NCBI RefSeq assembly: GCF_003545805.1
Contig: NZ_NMQR01000014.1
Coordinates: 1 to 64,000 of the forward strand
Reading direction: 5' to 3'
Length of the DNA: 64,000 bases
Source: Photorhabdus sp. CRCIA-P01
GTDB lineage: Bacteria > Pseudomonadota > Gammaproteobacteria > Enterobacterales > Enterobacteriaceae
In this document: one piece after another, positions 29,012 through 42,520 of the stretch
How positions within the stretch are numbered: position 1 is the stretch's first letter
Layout of the letters: the number at the start of each line of letters is the position of its first letter
The notes under the pieces: model-generated
What the model was told of the DNA's origin: nothing
Database searches by the model: none
Seen by the model: the letters and a program-made list of their open reading frames with translations, nothing else
Translations under genes and position numbers: made by a program

Positions 29012-29904
29012 GATTGACGCTTCTCCTTATGCTGGCCCTGCCTTGGCGGAACATGATGATCATGACCATAAAATACGGCTGCGCGTTCATCATCAGTAAT
29101 AACCGTCAAGGAGCGTGGATCATCATCATCATGTAATTCCGGGCCGGATAGATTAATATGACGAAGTACTCCACCAAAAGTCATCTCTAAATTTTTTTGG
29201 GTGAACGTTGTTTCTGTTGGGCCACTTGCCAGAACAGTTCGGTTGATTAGGATAACATGATCGCAGAATTCAGGTACGCTACCGAGGTTATGTGTAGAAA
29301 CCAGAACCAGATGGCCCTCATCACGTAAATCACACAACAGGTCAATGATGGCATTCTCTGTTTTTACATCAACACCAGTAAAAGGTTCATCTAGTAATAG
29401 AACTTTACCTTCCTGAGCCAGAGCCCTTGCAAGAAAAACCCGTTTTTTCTGTCCGCCTGAGAGTTCGCCAATCTGTCGGTTACGTAGGGCCGTTAAGCCG
29501 ACACGTTCAAGTGCTTTATCAACAGCTTGGTGATCTCTTTTACTTGGGATTCTCAGGAATCCCATTTTCCCATAGCGGCCCATCATAACGACATCAGAAA
29601 CCAATACTGGAAAGTTCCAGTCGACTTCTTCTGTTTGAGGAACATATGCAATAATATTTTTCTTCAAAGCATTTTTGACTGGCATATTACTCAGAGTTAC
29701 TTTTCCCTGAGATGGGCTTACCAGCCCCATGATAGTCTTAAACAGTGTGGATTTACCACTACCGTTAATGCCCACCAACGCACAAATAGTTCCACCGGTG
29801 ATAGAAAAACTTGCATCATAAATAGCTGTGTGACCGTTGTTATAAGTCACTGTGGCGTCATCAACGACTAAATGAGGACGTTCAAACAGCATATTGCTAT
29901 TCAT
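29008..29904 (-). CDS. yfeB: Iron/manganese ABC transporter ATPase YfeB
   Basis: The 298-residue ATPase energises the Yfe importer. Walker A is GINGSGKST (near 44), the signature [15 protein letters not shown] and Walker [13 protein letters not shown], and the H-loop is in STHNLGSV. The C-terminus is extended by about 40 residues rich in Asp and His ([24 protein letters not shown]), which could bind divalent metals. It is fused by overlap to both yfeA (4 bp) and yfeC (4 bp). Confidence 0.94.
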   Translation of the reverse strand: MNSNMLFERPHLVVDDATVTYNNGHTAIYDASFSITGGTICALVGINGSGKSTLFKTIMGLVSPSQGKVTLSNMPVKNALKKNIIAYVPQTEEVDWNFPVLVSDVVMMGRYGKMGFLRIPSKRDHQAVDKALERVGLTALRNRQIGELSGGQKKRVFLARALAQEGKVLLLDEPFTGVDVKTENAIIDLLCDLRDEGHLVLVSTHNLGSVPEFCDHVILINRTVLASGPTETTFTQKNLEMTFGGVLRHINLSGPELHDDDDPRSLTVITDDERAAVFYGHDHHVPPRQGQHKEKRQS

Positions 29905-30827
29905 TGATTAAATCCTTTTGCGATTGTATCTACAGTTTTGTTCAGTAAATCAATATAAGTTGGTACTGGGCCATTACTGCCAGAGAGTGAATCTACATAA
30001 AGAATACCACCATAACGGGCATCTGTTTCTTTACTGACTTGTTTAGCTGGTTTATCTGAAATTGTACTTTCGCTAAACACAACTGGGATTTTGTTTGCTC
30101 TTACAGTATCAATGACATGACGAACTTGTTGTGGTGAACCTTGTTCTTCCGCATTAATTGGCCATAGATAAACTTCCTTGAATTGGTAATCTTTAGCTAA
30201 ATAGCTAAAAGCCCCTTCACTGGTGACTAACCAACGTTGATCCTGTGGAATACGAGAAAGACGCTCTCTCAGTGGAGAATCCAGTTGTGCGATTTTTTCA
30301 GCATAGGCTTTGGCATTCTTATTATAAGTTTCTGCATTTTCAGGATCGTATTTTACAAATGCTTGGCGGATATTCTCAATATAGATTAAAGCATTTGTGG
30401 GTGACATCCAGGCGTGAGGATTAGGGTTCCCGTTGTAAGGCCCTTCACGGATAGGTAGTGGTTTAATGCCGTCAGTAATAACAACGGCAGGTACATCTTT
30501 AAGATTTTCAAAGAAGCGTTCAAACCAGCGTTCTAGATTTAATCCATTCCAAAGGATCAAATCAGCATGTTGAGATTTTATAATATCTTTGGGGGTGGGT
30601 TGGTAATCATGGATTTCGGCACCAGGTTTAGTAATTGATTCAACAATCGCCGCATCACCTGCTACGTTTTGTGCGATATCCTGGATGATAGTAAAGGTCG
30701 TGACAACTTTGAATTGTTTGGCGGCAGATACCTTCTGACTAAATAAAACTATTATAGATAAGAGAATCAATGTAATTCCCAGTACTGGGGGGGAAAGCAA
30801 AAGCAGAGAAAGTTTTTTCTTCATCAA
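29901..30827 (-). CDS. yfeA: Iron/manganese-binding protein YfeA
   Basis: This is the periplasmic metal-binding protein (cluster A-I/ZnuA-like) of the Yfe importer. The 308-residue product has an N-terminal hydrophobic export segment ending near VSAAK without a lipobox cysteine. Expected ligands are visible: His in AEIHDYQP, His in NPHAWMSP, Glu in [10 protein letters not shown] and a C-terminal Asp in LYVDSLS. It is the first gene of yfeABCD, with a Fur box 32 bp upstream. In Yersinia the system imports Fe2+ and Mn2+. Confidence 0.93.
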   Translation of the reverse strand: MMKKKLSLLLLSPPVLGITLILLSIIVLFSQKVSAAKQFKVVTTFTIIQDIAQNVAGDAAIVESITKPGAEIHDYQPTPKDIIKSQHADLILWNGLNLERWFERFFENLKDVPAVVITDGIKPLPIREGPYNGNPNPHAWMSPTNALIYIENIRQAFVKYDPENAETYNKNAKAYAEKIAQLDSPLRERLSRIPQDQRWLVTSEGAFSYLAKDYQFKEVYLWPINAEEQGSPQQVRHVIDTVRANKIPVVFSESTISDKPAKQVSKETDARYGGILYVDSLSGSNGPVPTYIDLLNKTVDTIAKGFNQ

Positions 30828-30858
30828 TTCAAGCCTTACTTGTTATAAGTATATATAT

Positions 30859-30877
30859 GATAACGATTATCAATATC
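30859..30877 (-). promoter_or_regulatory. Fur box upstream of yfeA
   Basis: GATAACGATTATCAATATC matches the 19-bp Fur consensus at 17 of 19 positions by eye. It lies 32 bp before the yfeA start, so iron repression is expected. Confidence 0.8.
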
Positions 30878-31045
30878 ATTTAAGTAAAGTCAAGATTATA
30901 AAATTTGGGAATAGCGATTGTTGCAATCGTTATTCCATATGATATGAACACGAATACAGTGAAAAGTTAAGTAAAAATATTTTTAGATTGTAAACGAAAT
31001 TGTATATGCTGCGTTGTAGCAAAATTTGATCCAGAGGATTATAGG

Positions 31046-31714
31046 GTGAAATTAAGACTGAGCTTTGTGGCACTGGTCGTGTTGTTAGTCGGTTGTGCTG
31101 AGAGAAATGCTCAGCAGACAAATGTTGGTAAGCAATCCGGTCAGCAACGTATGCTTAACAATACTGCCAACGCCGCTAGAATTTCTTCTTTCCCGCCGAC
31201 ACCTTTTGATACCTTTATTCAACAGGCATCCAATCGGTACGGCGTTGATGAAACGCTGATCAGAGCGATTATTCAAGTTGAATCTGGTTTTCGCTCTGAT
31301 ACAGTCAGTAAATCGAATGCAATTGGTCTTATGCAGATAAAAGCATCGACAGCAGGGCGGGATGTGTATCGACGGAAGGGGCGTTTTGGTCAGCCAACAA
31401 CTCGTGAGTTGAAAGATCCTAAAACTAATATCGATCTTGGCACTGCTTATATCAGTATCTTGAAAGAGCAGCATCTGGCAGGTATTGATAACCCTGAGAT
31501 CCTCTACTATGCCACTATTGTTGCTTACGTAAATGGCGCGGGTGCTCTTTTACGTACTTTTAGTGTAGATCGTCAATTAGCCGTTAATAAAATAAACCGT
31601 ATGACGCCGGATGAGTTTTATCAGTATGTTCAGGATAATCATCCAGCACCCCAGGCCCCACGCTATTTGTGGAAGGTGAAAAAGGCTTATCGTTCGTTAG
31701 TAATGGCAGATTGA
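31046..31714 (+). CDS. emtA: Lytic murein endotransglycosylase EmtA (MltE)
   Basis: An outer-membrane lipoprotein that cleaves glycan strands of peptidoglycan internally. The 222-residue product starts at GTG, has a lipobox LLVGC (Cys 17) and an SLT domain with the catalytic Glu in IIQVESGFRSD and the AIGLMQIKASTAG and AYVNGAG motifs. It is slightly longer than E. coli EmtA (203). The low-affinity alternative would be another Slt-family lipoprotein, but length and motif spacing fit EmtA best. Confidence 0.85.
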   Translation: MKLRLSFVALVVLLVGCAERNAQQTNVGKQSGQQRMLNNTANAARISSFPPTPFDTFIQQASNRYGVDETLIRAIIQVESGFRSDTVSKSNAIGLMQIKASTAGRDVYRRKGRFGQPTTRELKDPKTNIDLGTAYISILKEQHLAGIDNPEILYYATIVAYVNGAGALLRTFSVDRQLAVNKINRMTPDEFYQYVQDNHPAPQAPRYLWKVKKAYRSLVMAD

Positions 31715-32039
31715 GGTGTCGATAGAAATGACGATTCCATTTCTAACCGATTTTGCCAAAATATCTATTTTATTATACTGAGATTCAGCAAGAACTAGGA
31801 CGAATTGCCACCATTTTTTCATGTTTCTTATAAAATCCTTTCAAGGCTTACATTGATTTCAGTATTAGATTGCGGCATTTTATCCAATTTTACAATAAAA
31901 ACAGAAATCGCATTTGTCTGTCATCGCTATCATCGTGTTATTGATATGGTGGATTATTAAGGTTGTATGTCCTTTGATTTTCTAACTAAACATCGCCGTG
32001 ACCTGAATGGTTGTTGGTGGTATATTTTCGCGATGTTTC
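31715..32039. other. Gap upstream of the thrS leader
   Basis: About 325 bp between emtA and the thrS leader hold no credible gene. The thrS promoter must lie within or just after it. Confidence 0.45.
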
Positions 32040-32195
32040 GGTATTGAAGGCAGTCACTTTTTACATTGTGTGCCAATTTTAGTACCAAACTTTAATGGAT
32101 TGACGAGATAATAATTTAAATCGTTATTTTAGTTGAATATCAAACTCCTTCAAGTGATCTTTCGTGTGGGTCACCACTGTAGATAAGGATTTTAA
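32040..32195 (+). promoter_or_regulatory. thrS translational operator (tRNA-Thr mimic)
   Basis: Stem GTGATC (32154-32159) pairs with GGTCAC (32169-32174) around the 9-base loop TTTCGTGTG, which exposes CGT like the anticodon of tRNA-Thr. In E. coli ThrRS binds this hairpin in its own mRNA leader and blocks ribosome entry. The sequence from this hairpin to the start codon closely follows E. coli. The upstream arm of the operator was not folded in detail. Confidence 0.8.
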
Positions 32196-34124
32196 ATGCC
32201 TGTTGTTACTCTTCCTGACGGTAGCCAACGTCAGTTTGACCATGCCGTTTCTGTAATGGATGTTGCCTGTGATATTGGTCCAGGTTTAGCGAAAGCATGT
32301 ATTGCTGGCTGCGTAAATGGTGAGCTAGTGGATGCTTGTGAATTAATCGATTCAGATGCGAATCTTGCCATCATCACCAGTAAAGATGATGCAGGGCTGG
32401 AAATTATCCGCCATTCATGCGCTCATCTGCTAGGCCATGCGATTAAACAATTATGGCCAGATACTAAAATGGCTATTGGTCCGATTATTGATAATGGTTT
32501 TTACTATGATGTTGATCTTGGTCGTGCTCTGACGCAGGAAGATATTGAACTGCTCGAAAAGCGTATGTTGGAACTTGCCAAAAAAGACTATGACGTCATC
32601 AAGAAAAAAGTAAGTTGGCAAGAAGCGCGCGATACTTTCGTTACTCGTGGTGAAGATTATAAAGTACAAATTTTGGATGAAAACATCAGTCGAGATGATC
32701 GTCCTGGTCTCTATAATCATGAAGAATATATTGACATGTGCCGTGGCCCACATGTGCCAAATATGCGTTTCTGCCATCATTTTAAATTGCAGAAAGTCGC
32801 AGGGGCATATTGGCGTGGGGATAGCAACAATAAAATGTTGCAACGGATATATGGTACCGCATGGGCTGATAAGAAACAGCTCAATACTTATCTGCAACGT
32901 TTGGAAGAAGCGGCCAAACGTGACCATCGTAAGATTGGTAAACAATTAGATCTTTACCACATGCAGGAAGAAGCTCCAGGTATGGCGTTCTGGCATAATG
33001 ATGGTTGGACTATTTTCCGTGAGCTGGAAACTTTTGTCCGGACCAAACTGAAAGAATATCAATATCAGGAAGTTAAAGGTCCGTTTATGATGGACCGTGT
33101 CATGTGGGAAAGAACGGGTCACTGGGAAAACTACGGTGAGCATATGTTTACCACTTCTTCAGAGAACCGTGAATATTGCGTTAAACCGATGAACTGCCCA
33201 GGGCATATTCAGATTTTTAACCAAGGCTTAAAATCTTACCGTGATTTACCGTTACGTATGGCTGAATTCGGTAGTTGTCATCGTAATGAACCATCTGGGG
33301 CATTACATGGTTTGATGCGTGTTCGTGGTTTTACTCAGGATGATGCTCATATCTTCTGTACAGAAGAGCAAATTCACCGGGAAGTCAGCAGTTGCATTAA
33401 GATGGTGTATGACGTTTACAGCACTTTTGGTTTTGAAAAGATCATAGTTAAGCTGTCAACCCGCCCGGAAAAGCGCATTGGTACTGAAGAACAATGGAAT
33501 CAAGCGGAAGAGGCTTTGGCGGCGGCACTACAAGAAAATGGTGTTCAATTTGAATATCAGCCAGGTGAAGGTGCCTTCTACGGACCGAAAATTGAATTTA
33601 CTTTGCATGATTGTTTGGATCGTGCGTGGCAATGTGGTACTGTGCAACTCGACTTTTCACTACCAGGCCGTTTGAATGCGTCCTACGTAGGTGAAAATAA
33701 TGAACGTAAAGTTCCTGTAATGATTCACCGTGCGGTTCTGGGTTCACTGGAACGGTTTATCGGCATCCTAACTGAAGAGTATGCGGGTTTTTTCCCAACA
33801 TGGATTGCTCCACAGCAGGTAGTGGTGATGAATATCACCGATAATCAGGCTGATTATGTACAGGAATTAGTAAAAAAACTTCAAGATGCAGGCATCCGTG
33901 CAAAAGCAGACTTGAGAAACGAGAAGATTGGCTTTAAAATCCGTGAACACACTCTACGTCGTGTTCCCTACATGCTTGTCTGTGGTGAAAAAGAGGTCGA
34001 ATCGGGGAAGGTTTCCGTTCGTACCCGCCGTGGTAAAGATTTGGGCAGCATTGATGTTAACGAGTTCATCGAAAAACTGCTTATAGAAATACGCAGTCGT
34101 AATCTTCATCAATTGGAGGAATAA
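32196..34124 (+). CDS. thrS: Threonyl-tRNA synthetase
   Basis: ThrS charges tRNA-Thr and represses its own translation. The 642-residue product (E. coli 642) has the TGS domain (1-60), the HxxxH/Cys editing domain ([11 protein letters not shown] near 72 and MCRGPHVPN near 182). The class II catalytic core follows, with zinc ligands including the Cys in MNCPGH, and then the anticodon-binding domain. It heads the thrS-infC-rpmI-rplT block; infC starts 3 bp after its stop. Confidence 0.97.
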   Translation: MPVVTLPDGSQRQFDHAVSVMDVACDIGPGLAKACIAGCVNGELVDACELIDSDANLAIITSKDDAGLEIIRHSCAHLLGHAIKQLWPDTKMAIGPIIDNGFYYDVDLGRALTQEDIELLEKRMLELAKKDYDVIKKKVSWQEARDTFVTRGEDYKVQILDENISRDDRPGLYNHEEYIDMCRGPHVPNMRFCHHFKLQKVAGAYWRGDSNNKMLQRIYGTAWADKKQLNTYLQRLEEAAKRDHRKIGKQLDLYHMQEEAPGMAFWHNDGWTIFRELETFVRTKLKEYQYQEVKGPFMMDRVMWERTGHWENYGEHMFTTSSENREYCVKPMNCPGHIQIFNQGLKSYRDLPLRMAEFGSCHRNEPSGALHGLMRVRGFTQDDAHIFCTEEQIHREVSSCIKMVYDVYSTFGFEKIIVKLSTRPEKRIGTEEQWNQAEEALAAALQENGVQFEYQPGEGAFYGPKIEFTLHDCLDRAWQCGTVQLDFSLPGRLNASYVGENNERKVPVMIHRAVLGSLERFIGILTEEYAGFFPTWIAPQQVVVMNITDNQADYVQELVKKLQDAGIRAKADLRNEKIGFKIREHTLRRVPYMLVCGEKEVESGKVSVRTRRGKDLGSIDVNEFIEKLLIEIRSRNLHQLEE

Positions 34125-34667
<543 letters not shown>

Positions 34668-34725
34668 TTAGGCAATCAAGTAATAAGCTCCAGTCGGTTC
34701 ATCTGGTTGGGGCTTGTTCGCCTGA

Positions 34726-34962
<237 letters not shown>

Positions 34963-34994
34963 GCAATTTTTAGATTAGAATTCAGAGACGATAG

Positions 34995-35360
<366 letters not shown>

Positions 35361-35372
35361 GTTAGAGTAGTG

Positions 35373-35394
35373 AGAGGGGGAGCATGCTCCCTCT
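35373..35394 (+). terminator. Terminator after rplT
   Basis: AGAGGGGGAGC pairs with GCTCCCTCT, followed by TTTTACTTTG. It lies 13 bp past the rplT stop. Confidence 0.8.
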
Positions 35395-35470
35395 TTTACT
35401 TTGTTTGAAAATGTGGCTTACTAGAGCGTCGTTGTCAGAAAACATATTTTTTCCCGAGAGAACCAACATT

Positions 35471-35515
35471 ATGTCTTTAGCTTTTTTTCGCATCTTTTTT
35501 TACTTTAGCACCTGA
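35471..35515 (+). CDS. pheM: pheST leader peptide PheM
   Basis: A 14-codon leader reads MSLAFFRIFFYFST, with five Phe codons; the E. coli peptide is MNAAFFRFFFYFST. Ribosome stalling at these codons when charged tRNA-Phe is scarce prevents formation of the downstream terminator. Confidence 0.93.
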   Translation: MSLAFFRIFFYFST

Positions 35516-35538
35516 ATTCAGGGGGGTTTTGCGCGTAA

Positions 35539-36660
<1,122 letters not shown>

Positions 36661-36674
36661 GGCGGGGATATCTC

Positions 36675-39062
36675 ATGAAATTCAGTGAATTCTGGTTACG
36701 CGAATGGGTAAATCCAGCCATCAGCAGTGAAGCATTATCTGATCAAATCACCATGATAGGTCTGGAAGTTGATGGCGTTGAAGCCGTTGCTGGTCAATTT
36801 CATGGTGTAGTTATTGGTGAAGTTGTTCAATGTGCCCAGCATCCAAACGCGGATAAACTACGGGTAACAAAAGTGAATGTAGGTGGTGAACGACTACTGG
36901 ACATTGTTTGTGGTGCACCGAATTGCCGTTTGGGGCTGAAAGTTGCAGTAGCAACCGTGGGTGCCGTACTACCGGGTGATTTCAAAATCAAAGCGGCAAA
37001 ATTGCGTGGCGAGCCTTCTGAAGGGATGCTATGTTCTTTTTCTGAGCTGGGTATTTCTGAGGACCACGACGGTATTATTGAATTACCAATGGATGCTCAG
37101 TTAGGTGTTGATCTGCGCGAATATCTGAAGCTGGATGATAAAGTCATTGAAATCAGCATTACACCTAATCGCGCGGACTGCCTGAGTATTATAGGTGTTG
37201 CACGTGATGTGGCAGTTGCTAATAAAATGCCATTGTCTGAGCCACAAATTGAAGCAGTAAAACCGACAACAGATGCAGTTTTTCCTATTCGTGTTGAAGC
37301 AACAGAAGCTTGCCCACGTTACTTGGGACGGGTAATTAAAAACATTAATTTGAAAGCGGCAACGCCACTGTGGATGCGTGAAAAATTACGTCATGGTGGT
37401 ATCCGTTCTATCGACCCGGTTGTCGATGTGACTAACTATGTATTGCTTGAGTTAGGCCAACCGTTGCATGCGTTTGACTTGGAGCGTTTGCATGGCTCAA
37501 TCACTGTGCGCATGGCGAAGCAGGATGAAAAATTAGTGCTGCTGGATGGCACGGAAGCCAATCTTTCTACTGACACGCTAGTTATTTCTGATGAAAAACA
37601 AGCTGTTGCGATGGCAGGTATTTTTGGCGGTGAACATTCAGGTGTGAATGAAGAAACGCAAAATATTTTACTTGAGTGCGCATTTTTTGCTCCTTTAGCG
37701 ATTGCTGGTCGTGCCCGTCGTTATGGTTTACATACCGATGCTTCTCACCGCTATGAACGTGGTATTGATCCTCAGTTACAGCACAAAGCAATAGAGAGAA
37801 CAACTCAATTGTTGATTGATATTTGTGGTGGTGAAGCCGGCCCGATTATTGATGTTACTGATGAATCTCAATTGCCTCAATCTGCGACAATCACATTGCG
37901 TCGTGAAAAACTGGATCGTTTGATTGGTCACTATATACCTGATGAACAGGTTGGTGACATCCTGACTCGCTTAGGTTGCAAAGTCACTATTCAGGAAAAT
38001 TGTTGGCAAGCGGTTGCGCCAAGCTGGCGTTTTGATATGGAGATTGAAGAAGATCTGGTGGAAGAGGTTGCCCGTATCTACGGTTACAATAATATTCCAG
38101 ATGTACCGATGCGTGCAGATCTTATTATGAAAAAACATCATGAAGCGGATCTTTCCCTGCAACGTGTTAAAACCATGCTGATTGACAGAGGTTATCAAGA
38201 AGCGATTACCTATAGCTTTGTTGATCCCAAAATTCAGGCACTGTTACATCCACGGCAGCCAGCGTTGATGTTGCCTAATCCAATTTCAGCGGATATGTCA
38301 GCAATGCGTTTATCTTTACTGACTGGTTTGCTAACAACAGTGGTATATAACCAAAACCGTCAACAAAACCGTGTGCGCTTGTTTGAAACCGGCTTACGTT
38401 TTGTTCCTGATGAAAATGCCGAACAGGGTATTCGTCAGGAGCTGATGCTAGGGGGTGTTATTGCAGGAAATCGTTTTGAAGAGCATTGGTCACTGGAAAA
38501 ACAGTCCATTGATTTCTTCGATATGAAAGGCGATTTGGAAGCCGTTCTGGAGTTAACCGGAAAATTATCTAAGATTTCTTTTAGAGCAGATGTAAATCTG
38601 GCGTTGCACCCAGGCCAAAGCGCTGGGATTTATTTGGAAGATGAATACATCGGATATATTGGTGTTGTTCACCCAGAATTGGAACGAAAACTTGACTTAA
38701 ATGGCCGCACAGTGGTATTCGAAGTACTCTGGAACAAGCTGGTAGGCCGCGTGGTGCCTGACGCGAAAGAGATTTCACGTTTCCCGTCAAACCGTCGTGA
38801 TATTGCGATCGTGGTGCCTGAAAATGTTGCTGTAGAAGATGTTTTGGCTGAATGCAAGAAAGTTGGCGTAAATCATATAGTTGGCATAAACTTGTTTGAC
38901 GTGTATTGTGGTAAAGGTGTAGCAGAGGGTCATAAGAGCCTTGCTATAAGTTTTATCTTGCAGGATACCGCGCGTACACTGGAAGAAGAAGAGATTGCTG
39001 CGACGATTAATAAATGTGTCGCGGTGCTGAAACAGCGATTCCAAGCATCCTTGAGGGACTGA
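36675..39062 (+). CDS. pheT: Phenylalanyl-tRNA synthetase beta subunit
   Basis: The beta subunit binds tRNA-Phe and edits misacylated Tyr. The 795-residue product (E. coli 795) has an N-terminal EMAP-like domain with [12 protein letters not shown], the B3/B4 editing domain, B5, the pseudo-catalytic core and the C-terminal ferredoxin-fold anticodon-binding domain. The stop lies 4 bp before ihfA, consistent with the pheST-ihfA operon of E. coli. Confidence 0.97.
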   Translation: MKFSEFWLREWVNPAISSEALSDQITMIGLEVDGVEAVAGQFHGVVIGEVVQCAQHPNADKLRVTKVNVGGERLLDIVCGAPNCRLGLKVAVATVGAVLPGDFKIKAAKLRGEPSEGMLCSFSELGISEDHDGIIELPMDAQLGVDLREYLKLDDKVIEISITPNRADCLSIIGVARDVAVANKMPLSEPQIEAVKPTTDAVFPIRVEATEACPRYLGRVIKNINLKAATPLWMREKLRHGGIRSIDPVVDVTNYVLLELGQPLHAFDLERLHGSITVRMAKQDEKLVLLDGTEANLSTDTLVISDEKQAVAMAGIFGGEHSGVNEETQNILLECAFFAPLAIAGRARRYGLHTDASHRYERGIDPQLQHKAIERTTQLLIDICGGEAGPIIDVTDESQLPQSATITLRREKLDRLIGHYIPDEQVGDILTRLGCKVTIQENCWQAVAPSWRFDMEIEEDLVEEVARIYGYNNIPDVPMRADLIMKKHHEADLSLQRVKTMLIDRGYQEAITYSFVDPKIQALLHPRQPALMLPNPISADMSAMRLSLLTGLLTTVVYNQNRQQNRVRLFETGLRFVPDENAEQGIRQELMLGGVIAGNRFEEHWSLEKQSIDFFDMKGDLEAVLELTGKLSKISFRADVNLALHPGQSAGIYLEDEYIGYIGVVHPELERKLDLNGRTVVFEVLWNKLVGRVVPDAKEISRFPSNRRDIAIVVPENVAVEDVLAECKKVGVNHIVGINLFDVYCGKGVAEGHKSLAISFILQDTARTLEEEEIAATINKCVAVLKQRFQASLRD

Positions 39063-39066
39063 ACTT

Positions 39067-39363
39067 ATGGCGCTTACTAAAGCTGAAATGTCAGAAAATC
39101 TGTTTGAGAAACTGGGAATTAGCAAGCGTGATGCTAAAGATCTGGTTGAATTATTCTTTGAAGAAGTGCGTCGTTCTTTGGAGAATGGTGAGCAGGTAAA
39201 ATTGTCTGGATTTGGCAACTTTGATTTACGGGATAAAAACCAACGTCCGGGACGTAACCCTAAGACTGGTGAGGACATTCCGATTACAGCTCGCCGAGTA
39301 GTGACATTCCGTCCTGGTCAGAAGTTAAAAAGCAGGGTTGAGAAAGCCACACCTAAAGAATAA
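39067..39363 (+). CDS. ihfA: Integration host factor alpha subunit
   Basis: IhfA pairs with IhfB to bend DNA sharply at specific sites. The 98-residue product (E. coli 99) starts [20 protein letters not shown] and carries the DNA-contacting arm with [18 protein letters not shown]. It is the last gene of the phe operon, followed by a strong terminator. Confidence 0.97.
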   Translation: MALTKAEMSENLFEKLGISKRDAKDLVELFFEEVRRSLENGEQVKLSGFGNFDLRDKNQRPGRNPKTGEDIPITARRVVTFRPGQKLKSRVEKATPKE

Positions 39364-39365
39364 TC

Positions 39366-39394
39366 AAAAAGGCCGCATCAATAGCGGCCTTTTT
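39366..39394 (+). terminator. Terminator after ihfA
   Basis: AAAAAGGCCGC pairs with GCGGCCTTTTT around a 7-base loop, directly after the ihfA stop. Confidence 0.92.
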
Positions 39395-39428
39395 CTTAAA
39401 TGATACTCCCTCATGAGCTTGATTTACC

Positions 39429-40436
39429 ATGCAATCCACTCATTCCATCACTGAACTAGTGACTCGTCAGAAAAGGCATGATTATCGTTTTCTGGCAATT
39501 CTCACCTGTTTATTTTTATTGGTTTTTTTTCTCTCGCTTTGTGCTGGGGAAAATTGGATCTGGCCTAATAAATGGTTTTCTGAAACAGGTCAATTGTTTG
39601 TGTGGCAGTTACGTTTTCCTCGTGTATTAGCTGTCGTTGCTGTAGGTGCGAGCCTGACTGTGGCGGGTGCGGTAATGCAGGCACTGTTTGAAAATCCGTT
39701 GGCGGAACCTGGGCTATTGGGGGTCAGTAATGGTGCTGGTGTGGTAGTGGTGTTTTTGGTGCTGATGTTTCATGGCATTGCGCCATTCTGGTTATTAAGT
39801 ATTGGCGCCGTGCTCGGCGCACTGACTATCACAATGATATTGCTGACCTTTTCAAGAAATCGTTATCTGAATAATGCCCGTTTGTTATTGGTAGGGGTTG
39901 CTTTTGGGGTTGTCTCTGGCGCGCTAATGACCTGGATGGTTTATTTTAGTACTAGCCTGGACTTGCGTCAGCTAATGTATTGGATGATGGGGAGTTTCAG
40001 TGGAATAGACTGGCGGCAGCAATGGTTGGTAGTTGCTTTGTTTCCTTTGATTATTTGGTTGAGCAGACAAGGAAAAGTACTTAATTTTCTTTCACTGGGA
40101 GAAACACAGGCCCAACAGTTAGGTATCTCACTTTATTATTGGCGTAATTTATTTGTCTTTGTTGTTGGGTTATTGGTTGGGTTAAGTGTTGCACTTGCTG
40201 GAACAATTAGCTTTATTGGTTTGGTTATTCCACATATTTTGCGTTTATGCGGCCTGACAGATTATAAAACGCTACTGCCTGCCTGTGTTCTATCCGGCGG
40301 TTATGGATTATTGCTGGCTGATCTGCTATCTCGTCTTAGCTTGAATAATGCAGAAGTACCGATTGGCGTTGTGACTGCAACATTGGGGGCGCCAGTATTC
40401 ATTTGGTTATTATTGAGAGTCAGAGACTGGGGTTAA
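39429..40436 (+). CDS. btuC: Vitamin B12 ABC transporter permease BtuC
   Basis: BtuC forms the inner-membrane channel of the BtuCDF cobalamin importer. The 335-residue product has about ten hydrophobic helices and the FecCD-family signatures [20 protein letters not shown] and [12 protein letters not shown]-like [14 protein letters not shown]. The N-terminus is about 9 residues longer than in E. coli (326). Unlike E. coli, no btuE lies between it and btuD, which follows after 4 bp. Confidence 0.94.
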   Translation: MQSTHSITELVTRQKRHDYRFLAILTCLFLLVFFLSLCAGENWIWPNKWFSETGQLFVWQLRFPRVLAVVAVGASLTVAGAVMQALFENPLAEPGLLGVSNGAGVVVVFLVLMFHGIAPFWLLSIGAVLGALTITMILLTFSRNRYLNNARLLLVGVAFGVVSGALMTWMVYFSTSLDLRQLMYWMMGSFSGIDWRQQWLVVALFPLIIWLSRQGKVLNFLSLGETQAQQLGISLYYWRNLFVFVVGLLVGLSVALAGTISFIGLVIPHILRLCGLTDYKTLLPACVLSGGYGLLLADLLSRLSLNNAEVPIGVVTATLGAPVFIWLLLRVRDWG

Positions 40437-40440
40437 GAAA

Positions 40441-41217
40441 GTGAATAATGTGCAAGTGACCAATCAGTTGATGGCTCTCAATCAAGTATCAGTACGAAAC
40501 CGATTAATGCCGCTGACAGCGTTGGTACAACAAGGTGAACAGATACATCTCATTGGTCCGAATGGTTCAGGAAAAAGTACACTATTGGCCTGTATGGCCG
40601 GTATCTTACCTCATAGTGGTGCAATCGATTTGCAACAAAAGTGTCTTAGTCAATATAGTCATTGCCAATTAGCACGTTACAGAGCATGGCTTAGCCAGCA
40701 AATTTCTTCTGTGCCAATAATGCCGGTTTTTCAATATTTGCAACTACATTTAGCTGCCCATCTTGTTAATTATGAGGGTGTGTTGTCAGAACTCTGTTCC
40801 TTTTTTAAGTTGGGAAAGCTGCTAGAGACACCTGTAGGAAATCTGTCTGGTGGTGAATGGCAAAGGGTGCGATTAACCGGGGTTTTTTTACAAGTCTGGC
40901 CATCAATCAATTTGGAAGGCAAATTATTACTTTTGGATGAGCCTACGAATAATCTTGATATCACTCAGGTAGCAGTACTTGATCTGTTGGTAAAGAAATT
41001 CTGTGAACTTGGCGGAACCGTGGTCATGAGTGGTCATGATCTCAATCATAGCTATGATAAAGCTGATCGGATATGGCTGCTTGCTAATGGATCATTGGTG
41101 GCGAATGGAAAACCGGATGAGGTAATGACAGAAAATACACTCTCCAGCGTTTTTGCCGCTGATATCAAATGTGTGCCAGAAAAAGCAGATAAATATTGGT
41201 GGGTTTCGTTACCTTAA
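40441..41217 (+). CDS. btuD: Vitamin B12 ABC transporter ATPase BtuD
   Basis: BtuD is the ATPase of the cobalamin importer. The 258-residue product starts at GTG. Walker A is GPNGSGKST, the signature LSGGEWQRVRL, Walker B LLLLDEPTNNLD, and the H-loop is in MSGHDLNHS. In E. coli nlpC follows; here the arn operon separates the two. Confidence 0.94.
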   Translation: MNNVQVTNQLMALNQVSVRNRLMPLTALVQQGEQIHLIGPNGSGKSTLLACMAGILPHSGAIDLQQKCLSQYSHCQLARYRAWLSQQISSVPIMPVFQYLQLHLAAHLVNYEGVLSELCSFFKLGKLLETPVGNLSGGEWQRVRLTGVFLQVWPSINLEGKLLLLDEPTNNLDITQVAVLDLLVKKFCELGGTVVMSGHDLNHSYDKADRIWLLANGSLVANGKPDEVMTENTLSSVFAADIKCVPEKADKYWWVSLP

Positions 41218-41305
41218 ATTACAGTTCAGTCTTATGTGCCTACCGTGAATCTGTACGTATCGTGGATTTATAGTAATTTCCACTTAATTTGCTAAATCAT
41301 ACCTG

Positions 41306-41322
41306 TGTTTACGATTCGTTCA
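41306..41322 (+). promoter_or_regulatory. PhoP-box-like direct repeat upstream of arnB
   Basis: TGTTTA-N5-CGTTCA resembles the (T)GTTTA direct repeat bound by PhoP. It lies 53 bp before arnB, with a TAATAT -10-like hexamer at 41335-41340. In Photorhabdus the pbgPE operon is reported to depend on PhoPQ. The second half-site is imperfect (four of six bases). Confidence 0.5.
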
Positions 41323-41374
41323 GATATAGTCATCTAATATATCGTTATATTATGAATGAATTGGACTGTGTTTT

Positions 41375-42520
41375 ATGGGTAGTTTTCTTCCATTTTCTCG
41401 TCCTGCGATAGGTGATGAAGAAATTCAGGCAGTAGAGAAGGTTCTTCGTTCGGGGTGGATTACAACAGGCCCGCGAAATCATCAATTGGAACAGGACTTT
41501 TGCCGCATGTTTGGCTGCAAACATGCGATTGCATTGGCCTCTGCAACGGCGGGTATGCATCTGACACTCATGGCGTTGGGAATTGGTCCTGGTGATGAAG
41601 TGATTACACCGTCTCAAACTTGGGTTTCCACAATAAATATGATCTGTTTGCTTGGCGCTGAACCAATCATGATTGATGTTGATCGTCATACTTTAATGGT
41701 CGATGCGCAGACAGTGAAAAAGGCGATGACTTCCAGAACCAAAGCGATTATTCCTGTTCATTATGCTGGTGCGCCTTGTGACTTAGATGCATTGCGTGGG
41801 ATTGCTCAGGATGCGGGCATTCCATTGATTGAGGACGCGGCTCATGCATTAGGAACCCGTTATAAGAATGAATGGATTGGTGAGCATGGCACAGCGATTT
41901 TTTCTTTTCATGCCATAAAAAATGCCACTTGTGCGGAAGGGGGGTTAATTGCTACTGATAATAATGAACTTATTGAACGAATTCGTTGTCTAAAGTTTCA
42001 TGGATTGGGTATTGATGCTTTTGACCGTCAGATTCAAGGCAGGAGACCACAGGCAGAAGTCATAGAACCGGGTTACAAATATAATTTATCTGATATTCAT
42101 GCTGCGATTGCCGTTGTGCAATTAAGTAAATTGGAATCAATGAATATTCGCCGCCGGCAAATTGTGGCTCGTTATTCAGCGGCATTAAAAGATTTGCCTT
42201 TGCAGATGTTAAGTGTGCCCGATTATGAGCATATGCATGCACATCATCTATTTATGGTGCGGATTAATAAGGATGTTTGTGGCATTGATCGCGACACATT
42301 AATGGAACGTTTGAAAAATAAGAACATTGGCACAGGTTTGCATTTCAGAGCTGCACATACACAAAGATATTATCGGGATAGGTATCCGCAGTTGTCATTG
42401 CCTGAATCAGAATGGAATTCAGTAACACTTTGTTCATTGCCACTCTTTCCTGATATGAGTGATGACGATGTAGATCGTGTCACTAATGCTTTACAAGAAA
42501 TTATTTCGGAGCACAGATAA
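41375..42520 (+). CDS. arnB: UDP-4-amino-4-deoxy-L-arabinose aminotransferase ArnB
   Basis: This PLP enzyme transfers an amino group from glutamate to UDP-4-keto-pentose. The 381-residue DegT/DnrJ/EryC1-family product binds PLP through K182 (SFHAIKNAT), with the DAAHALG motif just before. It is the first of seven genes (pbgP1 in Photorhabdus). The operon adds 4-amino-arabinose to lipid A and gives resistance to cationic peptides. arnC starts one base after the stop. Confidence 0.95.
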   Translation: MGSFLPFSRPAIGDEEIQAVEKVLRSGWITTGPRNHQLEQDFCRMFGCKHAIALASATAGMHLTLMALGIGPGDEVITPSQTWVSTINMICLLGAEPIMIDVDRHTLMVDAQTVKKAMTSRTKAIIPVHYAGAPCDLDALRGIAQDAGIPLIEDAAHALGTRYKNEWIGEHGTAIFSFHAIKNATCAEGGLIATDNNELIERIRCLKFHGLGIDAFDRQIQGRRPQAEVIEPGYKYNLSDIHAAIAVVQLSKLESMNIRRRQIVARYSAALKDLPLQMLSVPDYEHMHAHHLFMVRINKDVCGIDRDTLMERLKNKNIGTGLHFRAAHTQRYYRDRYPQLSLPESEWNSVTLCSLPLFPDMSDDDVDRVTNALQEIISEHR

